Positions 59,039 through 64,000 of a DNA stretch of 64,000 nt are shown in pieces (the first letter of the stretch is position 1; the number at the start of each line of letters is the position of its first letter). The DNA is taken from contig CP060754.1 of NCBI GenBank assembly GCA_023205875.1, forward strand, positions 1,488,001-1,552,000, in the 5' to 3' direction. The position numbers and the translations under genes were made by a program. This DNA comes from Chloropicon primus. Its lineage: Eukaryota > Chlorophyta > Chloropicophyceae > Chloropicales > Chloropicaceae. The notes under the pieces are model-generated. The model saw only the letters and a program-made list of their open reading frames with translations, made no database searches and was not told the DNA's origin.

Positions 59039-59595
59039 TGTGTGCGTGTGCGTGCGTGCGTGTGCGTGACTCTCTCTCTGCGTTCTCTTCGTGCTCGGCC
59101 CGGCAGTCCACCGTTGCTTTCACCCTGGAGCACATGCTGCAGGAGGAGGGCAAACTGTGTTACGTGCTCGACGGGGACAACGTCCGGCACGGCTTGTGCC
59201 AGGACTTGGGGTTCACCGCGCAGTGCCGCGAGGAGAACATCAGGCGGATGGGTGAGGTGGCCAACCTCATGGCAAATGCGGGCATCATCACAGTCGTGTC
59301 GATCATCTCACCCTTCGCCAAGGACAGGAACAAAGTCAGAGAGAGGATGGAGAACAAGTCTGATTTCCACGAGGTCTACATGAAGATCCCGGTCTCGGTT
59401 TGCGAAGAGAGGGACCCCAAGGGACTGTACAAGAAGGCGCGGGCGGGGAAGATCAAGGGGTTCACGGGAATCGATGCGCCTTACGAGGCACCAGAAAACC
59501 CGGAGATCACGTTGGAGGTGAATGACGGCAACGCTGCGGAGATGGCGCGGGAGCTCCTCGACTACCTCAGGTCGCACAAGTTTTTGGAGTATTGA
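58533..59595 (+). CDS. Adenylylsulfate (APS) kinase precursor, two exons
   Basis: Phosphorylates APS to PAPS, the sulfate donor for sulfated glycans and other products. Exon 1 58533-58898 (122 codons), exon 2 59107-59595; 284 residues. The intron splits the P-loop GLSGSGK|ST after the Lys codon; it holds CTGAC, a (CT)n(GT)n tract (about 58999-59060), and a GTGAGA donor. Further family motifs: [51 protein letters not shown] and PYEAPENPE. Residues 1-~85 ([19 protein letters not shown]) look like a transit peptide, fitting a plastid enzyme. Start: the first ATG in frame after a TTG. Confidence 0.95.
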
Positions 59596-60177
59596 GTCCC
59601 GCCGGTCCTTGAAGTGAGGAGGACGATGGAACACAAATGAAATAAAAGAAGGTTTCGCTCTTGTAGAAAATTCTTTTGAAAAGTTCGGTTCCATGAATGA
59701 GAGAGGCAAGCAACCGCGAACGCGGGAGCTCCTCCAGAGTGTCATGCACGAGACCAACGAGATCTATCGATCGCCAGAGAGAGAGACGAGGCCACCACCA
59801 ACGGACGGGGGGGGAGGGATGGAACACGTAACTCTGTCAGAAAGCCTTGATCACCAAGCATCACCAGCAGAGGTCAAGATGAGAATGAACGATTTCAGAA
59901 TTGGTACCAAGAAAAGACGAAGTACTAGCTCGGAATTCTGGATTGAAAGGCGAAGGGGACGCGCTTGTGCTAACCGACGGAACGGTCGAGTCGGTTGAGC
60001 GGGAGAGCGGCGGTTCGTACCTCCCTCCGTTCGTGGACAAGGTTGGAAGACGAAAGGCCAATCCGGTGGGGCTGGGTGGTGTGGACGGTAGAGAGGGGGG
60101 AAGCAGTGGGCGTTTGAGCTTCTTCCTGACAGGGGAAAGAGACCACCAAGTTACAACCTTTTCTTCTTGCAAAGCTG
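59596..60177. promoter_or_regulatory. Upstream region of the MYB gene, APS kinase 3' UTR
   Basis: 582 bp. AAATGAAATAAAAGAAGG about 40 bp past the APS kinase stop may serve in 3' end formation. Further on there are GGGGGGGGAGGGATGG near 59808 and no conserved gene; a plus-strand open frame through 59901-60611 runs into the MYB gene in another frame. Confidence 0.4.
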
Positions 60178-60951
60178 ATGGATGTCAAGTGGAACACGAA
60201 GGGACCACAACAAGTGTGGTCTCCTTTCGACGGGCTAGACGTGGGCAGCGGGACCACCTTCGACGAGCTCTTGGAAAGTCACAAGTTTGGAAAAGGGAAG
60301 GACAACTCCTTGCAGTCAGCACACGCCCAAGTTGTCGTCGTCGCGAAGAGGCCTCCTCAGAGTTCCAAGGCGAAAGGGAGGACCGCGAAGTCTTCGAGGT
60401 ACTGGACGAAGGAAGAGAGAACGTGCTTCGAGGCCGCTTTGAAGCTCCACAAGAACGACTACAACGAAGTGTCCAAGCATGTTGGAAGCCGAACCCCCGC
60501 GCAAGTTCGCTCCCACGCTCGAAAGTACTACAAAAAGTTGATCAGGGACTACAAGAAGAAGAGAAAGGAGATGCAAGGCAGCGCGAAGCAGTCTCAGGGT
60601 GGTGGTGGTGAGGTCAGGTTCGACCGCGACCCTATCGAGCACCACCACCAAGCGGCGTCGCCAACGAGCACTTTCTTCGACCCGAACGAAGCCTTCGTCG
60701 ACGCGCGGGCGTCGTATTCACCACCAGCAGGGCAGCCTACCCAGGAAAATTTCTTGAACTGCTTCTTTCCGCTCGCCCCGCTGGACCACCATTGCGTCCC
60801 CGCGACACCAGCACAGGAGTTCCCTGCTGCTTACCCAAGCCACCTTCTGGATGACGGTTGTGAGGACTCCCTCGTGGTCCACCACAACGGAGAGATGATT
60901 GACGTGGACACTGTGCTGGATTTTTTCGGTGGCTTCGAGGACATCACTTGA
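60178..60951 (+). CDS. Single-repeat MYB (SHAQKYF-type) DNA-binding protein
   Basis: 257 residues. One MYB repeat at ~72-120: YWTKEERTCFEAALKLH, NEVSKHVGSRTPAQVRSHARKYY. The third helix carries SHARKYY, a variant of SHAQKYF found in circadian/I-box type MYB-related factors of plants and algae, which bind GATA- or TATCC-like DNA. A basic patch (KKLIRDYKKKRKE) follows as a likely nuclear signal. The rest is acidic, His/Pro-rich and probably activates transcription (VDTVLDFFGGFEDIT). Target genes unknown. Its stop lies 31 bp from the converging phosphoesterase stop, so the 3' ends must overlap. Confidence 0.9.
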   Translation: MDVKWNTKGPQQVWSPFDGLDVGSGTTFDELLESHKFGKGKDNSLQSAHAQVVVVAKRPPQSSKAKGRTAKSSRYWTKEERTCFEAALKLHKNDYNEVSKHVGSRTPAQVRSHARKYYKKLIRDYKKKRKEMQGSAKQSQGGGGEVRFDRDPIEHHHQAASPTSTFFDPNEAFVDARASYSPPAGQPTQENFLNCFFPLAPLDHHCVPATPAQEFPAAYPSHLLDDGCEDSLVVHHNGEMIDVDTVLDFFGGFEDIT

Positions 60952-60981
60952 TGCCCTTCCAAGCTTTGGTAATATATTACT

Positions 60982-62691
60982 TTAATTTACTCTTCTCTTC
61001 ATACAGTCGGATCGGAGGAACCCCTCCATCGACTCGCAGAACTCGCCCATCAGGACTTCAAAGTCAAACATCGTGGTGAGAACGTAGGTGTGCTCCTTCC
61101 CAGTGTAGTCCCGGATGAACTGTTCCTCATTCTGTTTCGAGCATTCCATCAGGGGAGAGTTTGCCACGTGCATGACGCCGCAAGGATAGGCGCGGAGCTG
61201 ACCTTTCGATCCCATGAAGCCGCCCTCTCTCCCGTTCGCCTCGAGCCTCATGTAATCGTCCCGAACCGTTTTGTTGGACAGGAGCCGATCCGCCACGACC
61301 CGCCAAGTTCTGGGAGCCAGGTTGGGAATCCCAAGGGACTGAGGAGCCGTGAAAGAGATGTACCAAGCGACCACGTCCTCCTCCTTGGGCGCTTGGTACT
61401 TGACCAAGTCGAGGAAGTATTGCGTGAATTTCGTGACCATGGGCCGCCGCGTTTGCTGGTCCCCACCCGCCTCTTCGCCGTCGAGTGCAATCGTGTAGAT
61501 TCTGAACGAGGGAAGCAGGTTCTTGAATGGCGTGAGGGATGGTGTGACGTAAGCCACGCCAGAGGCCCTCGACAAGAAGCCGTCGCCTTTGCCGGCTTCT
61601 CTTTCTCTGTCGTAAAACACTCTGAAAGATCCAGAGTGCTGGTGCCCGTAGAGCTGGGCAGCGATCACGCCGGTGTAAGAGCTCACAATCTCCTCGTACA
61701 CCTCGCTGTACTCGCCCCAGCACCCAGACCAGAGCCCCGGAGGAATGTGCCCGATGAGTATCGCCTTTGCTCCCGTCGACTCCAAATCGCTGAGCGTGAC
61801 TCGCAGCCACTCCAGCTGCTCCTGCGCATCGACTTCGTGACTGAAGGCGTGGTAGTTCTTCACGTGGCACACTTCGGTGTTCAGTCCGATGACGTACGCC
61901 CGAGCCCCCCCCTGGGTCGCCCCTAGCCTTATCTCGGACTTGTAGAAACCACCGTGGGCGAAAGTCCTTCTGGCCTCGCCCGAGCCGAGAAGATCCCTCC
62001 AGGCCCCCGTGGCCAGCGACTCCGTCAGCCAATTGTGTCCAGGCGATCCAGGGTCCGTGTGAGTCGGGTAGAAGTCGTAGTTCCCCAAGACAGGGAAAAT
62101 CTTTCCCGTAAACTCTTCCCCTCCTTCGTTTCCGGGCTGCAGTTCCCCTTGGCCAACACCAAAGTAATCGGAGAATGCGGCACGAAAGGCCCCCGTGGCA
62201 TTCGATATCGTCGCGAGAGCTCGCTCCCTGCCAAGCTCCCGCCCCAAATTCTCCTTCCCCGAGTCGTGTGGAAGGGTGTCCCCCGTCCAGACGATGATGT
62301 CCGGCTTCACAGACCTGGCTGCACTCAAAGCAGAATGCAAAAGGGCCAAGGGGGAGTCGCAGTTCCAGCTCCCGAGCTTCCCGGCACCCACCCCTCCCTC
62401 GGCCACTGCATTGGATGCACCTGCAGACGCCCTCCCCTCCCTCCCCCTGTCCCCCTCCCTCCTCTCTCCCCGTCCATCAACTTCGGCCCCCCCTGGCAGT
62501 CCTCCACGCTGTCCCCCTCGCTTGCAGCATGGAGGTCTGGCGCAAAGCGCGTTCGAGCCGTGCGCGTAGTCAAGGTCGAGGTGGATGTCGGTGATGTGCA
62601 GCACTCTCAATTCTCTTGCCTCGACGAGGGTCGAAGCAAGGAGCAGACTGAGCAAGCCCGCTGCCACCACCCGCAGCACCTCCATTCCCAT
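60982..62691 (-). CDS. Secreted calcineurin-like phosphoesterase, acid-sphingomyelinase/endopolyphosphatase type
   Basis: 569 residues from the ATG at 62691 (a second Met lies two codons on); the frame is open for 38 codons upstream without support. Signal peptide: VVAAGLLSLLLASTLVEA. Two-metal phosphoesterase motifs: ITDIHLDLDY, VWTGDTLPH, VLGNYD, IGHIPPGLWSG, YGHQHSGSFRV. GNYD replaces the more usual GNHE of sphingomyelinases; yeast endopolyphosphatase has GNND there, so either role is open. A Gly/Arg-rich insert (~60-110) splits the first motifs. Four or more Cys in the C-terminal part suggest a vacuolar or extracellular place. Substrate undecided: phospholipid or polyphosphate. Confidence 0.86.
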   Translation of the reverse strand: MGMEVLRVVAAGLLSLLLASTLVEARELRVLHITDIHLDLDYAHGSNALCARPPCCKRGGQRGGLPGGAEVDGRGERREGDRGREGRASAGASNAVAEGGVGAGKLGSWNCDSPLALLHSALSAARSVKPDIIVWTGDTLPHDSGKENLGRELGRERALATISNATGAFRAAFSDYFGVGQGELQPGNEGGEEFTGKIFPVLGNYDFYPTHTDPGSPGHNWLTESLATGAWRDLLGSGEARRTFAHGGFYKSEIRLGATQGGARAYVIGLNTEVCHVKNYHAFSHEVDAQEQLEWLRVTLSDLESTGAKAILIGHIPPGLWSGCWGEYSEVYEEIVSSYTGVIAAQLYGHQHSGSFRVFYDREREAGKGDGFLSRASGVAYVTPSLTPFKNLLPSFRIYTIALDGEEAGGDQQTRRPMVTKFTQYFLDLVKYQAPKEEDVVAWYISFTAPQSLGIPNLAPRTWRVVADRLLSNKTVRDDYMRLEANGREGGFMGSKGQLRAYPCGVMHVANSPLMECSKQNEEQFIRDYTGKEHTYVLTTMFDFEVLMGEFCESMEGFLRSDCMKRRVN

Positions 62692-62808
62692 ATCTGGAGC
62701 CCCTGGAGCTTGGAGGGAGGAGAGTGGAAAGGGAGGACAACCAAGTCCTTGGCAGACTGGATTACTGTTATTTTGCTCGGAGGAAAAAAAATAAGGGTTT
62801 ATCATTAA

Positions 62809-64000
62809 TTACTTCTGCATGTACCAGCCAAGGACAACGACGATGAAAGCCAAGACCACGTACCACCTCGTGACTATGAAGTTGACGATCGCAGCAAGCA
62901 TCTTGAGGAGGACGCTCACAAAGCGGGCGAATGTGGTCATCATTCGTGCCTGCTTCTCTGACATCTCATAGCCCATCTGCTTGGACACGCCCATGAAGCT
63001 CTCGGTGGACATTTCGGAGAGGACCTCCGTGGCCTTTGCAATCTTCTCGATTTTCGAGGAAGACTCCATATTCTCTGTCTGCTGTGCGAGCTTGGTCATG
63101 TTCTGTAAGTCTTCTGGAGTCATTTTCGACATGGCGTCAGCAGCAGCCTTCATCATCTCTGGGTTGAACTGTTCCTCTGGCATGCCAGACATCTTTGCCA
63201 TCTCCTTCAAGTCCTCCTCTGTCATGTTGCCCATCATTTCGGTTGCCTGCTTCATCATATTTGGGTTCTGCGAAAACAGCTTGTCCATTTTCTCTATATC
63301 AGAAGTGCTTGGCATGCCCCCTGGGGCGTGGCTCATCTGGTTCATCTGAGTCTGGGCCTTCTTGTACTCCATCAGCTCCTCGGGACTCATGTTGATCATA
63401 GCTTCGGTGGCCGCTCTCACCATGTCTGCGTTGAACATGCCTGGTGGCATTCCTGGCATCCTCTTTCCTATCTCCATGAGCTGCTCGTCGGTCATCGCCT
63501 CCATTTTCGCCCTGAGCTGCTCCTGCACCTTGGCCGCGTACTCTGGGTCCGTCTGTAACCTGTGCTCCTGCTCCGGCGTCCAGTTGCTGTTCCTGGGGCG
63601 AGGCATCTCCTGGACCTCCTCGAGGGGAGGGCAGTCCTCGTCCACCTCCTCGAGGGGGGGGCAGTCCTCGTCCACCTCCTCGAGGGGAGGGCAGTCCTCG
63701 TCCACCTCCTCGAGGGGAGGGCAGTCCTCGTCCACCTCCTCGAGGGGAGGGCAGTCCTCGTCCACCTCCTCGGGGGGAGGGCAGTCCTCGTCCACCTCCT
63801 CCACAACCGGCTCTGCCTTCGCCTCCGTCTTCACCTCACCCCCCTGCTCATTCTCCTTCGCAAGCGCTTCCTTTGCCAACTTCAAAGCAGCTTTCACTCC
63901 CTCGTCCTGTGGAGCAATGCCGTGCGCACTCATCAAGTCCTGGTAGGCCTCAGAATACCTTCCGAGGTGGTGCAAGGCCTGCCCCTTCCTGTAGTAAGTC
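62809..64000 (-). CDS. OEP61-like TPR protein with C-terminal membrane anchor (5' part off the right edge)
   Basis: 397 codons are visible; the start is outside. The part nearest the edge is the end of a TPR domain (YYRKGQALHHLGRYSEAYQD). Then come six copies of a ten-residue repeat (EEVDEDCPPL), a STI1-like region of Met-rich helices (EQLMEIGKRMPGMPPGMFN; MSPEELMEYKKAQTQM; NMTEEDLKEMAKMSGMPEEQ), and a C-terminal membrane span (WYVVLAFIVVVLGWYMQK). Plant OEP61/TPR7 has the same plan: it sits in the chloroplast outer envelope or ER and docks Hsp70-bound precursors. The decapeptide repeat is an addition I do not know from the family. ER or envelope location cannot be told here. Confidence 0.8.
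   Translation of the reverse strand, partial: TYYRKGQALHHLGRYSEAYQDLMSAHGIAPQDEGVKAALKLAKEALAKENEQGGEVKTEAKAEPVVEEVDEDCPPPEEVDEDCPPLEEVDEDCPPLEEVDEDCPPLEEVDEDCPPLEEVDEDCPPLEEVQEMPRPRNSNWTPEQEHRLQTDPEYAAKVQEQLRAKMEAMTDEQLMEIGKRMPGMPPGMFNADMVRAATEAMINMSPEELMEYKKAQTQMNQMSHAPGGMPSTSDIEKMDKLFSQNPNMMKQATEMMGNMTEEDLKEMAKMSGMPEEQFNPEMMKAAADAMSKMTPEDLQNMTKLAQQTENMESSSKIEKIAKATEVLSEMSTESFMGVSKQMGYEMSEKQARMMTTFARFVSVLLKMLAAIVNFIVTRWYVVLAFIVVVLGWYMQK
63614..63803 (-). repeat. 30-bp coding repeat, six copies
   Basis: Six head-to-tail copies of a 30-bp unit encode EEVDEDCPPL (first copy PPP). Copies differ at one or two bases. In the protein this gives a strictly spaced acidic/Cys/Pro motif between the TPR domain and the STI1-like region. 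Confidence 0.93.

Noticed and set aside
3748-62691. A functional gene cluster for vacuolar biology
   Set aside because: V-ATPase A, VPS10, MRH, VPS39, VTC4 and the phosphoesterase are spread among unrelated genes on both strands without shared spacing; chance is the simpler view.
1-64000. Transposons, LTR or virus-like elements, CRISPR arrays
   Set aside because: No transposase, reverse transcriptase, integrase, capsid gene, terminal repeats or spaced repeat array was seen. The repeats present are microsatellites, one minisatellite, short direct repeats and one inverted gene fragment.

Overview
This is nuclear DNA from a photosynthetic, intron-poor, gene-dense protist. A photosystem I PsaO precursor, a chloroplast-outer-envelope-type TPR protein (OEP61-like), a plastid DnaJ-type zinc-finger protein and an EDS5-type MATE carrier show a chloroplast-bearing cell. 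An outer-arm dynein intermediate chain shows the genetic capacity for a motile flagellum. The mix (PsaO, SHAQKYF-type MYB, OEP61-like protein, SPX-VTC polyphosphate synthase, EF-1alpha rather than EFL, G+C-rich coding DNA rich in AGG, CTC and GTC codons) fits a small-genome green alga of prasinophyte or Chloropicophyceae grade best. That placement is inference; other algae are not excluded. I see no tRNA, rRNA, transposon or virus-like element.

Layout. 1-9150 is a minus-strand block: SPT6 (runs off the left edge), V-ATPase subunit A, a MATE transporter overlapping a DUF1764 gene, and PsaO. 9151-13566 holds a repeat-bearing spacer, a small possible N-myristoyl protein and a head-to-head pair of secreted fasciclin/ShK proteins. 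13744-28068 holds a VPS10/sortilin receptor, a long coiled-coil protein, a C2-domain membrane protein, an LMBD2-type membrane protein, a DnaJ-type zinc-finger protein, an MRH-domain receptor and a PTC7-like phosphatase. 28810-37463 holds a three-exon 96-residue protein, dynein IC1, EF-1alpha and VPS39. 38306-43752 holds a secreted alpha/beta hydrolase with a long tail and a two-module glycosyltransferase. 43951-50262 is bracketed by an inverted duplication: a broken 538-bp copy at the left, then SPX-VTC4 (broken in two places in this sequence) and an ER cyclophilin, then the source gene, a protein with three HARE-HTH domains. 50625-64000 holds an MFS transporter, an EndoG-type nuclease, a SEN1-type helicase, a 57-bp minisatellite, APS kinase, a MYB factor, an acid-sphingomyelinase-like phosphoesterase and the OEP61-like gene (runs off the right edge).

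There are about 31 genes, with intergenic spaces often under 150 bp between convergent ends. I placed 14 introns in 10 genes by matching donor, acceptor and phase. All 14 carry CTGAC upstream of the 3' splice site, so the branch-point signal appears unusually strict. Several genes act on the vacuole and endolysosomal route (V-ATPase A, VPS10, the MRH receptor, VPS39, SPX-VTC4 and perhaps the phosphoesterase). In a eukaryotic chromosome this need not be more than chance, but together they describe sorting to, acidifying of and polyphosphate storage in vacuoles.
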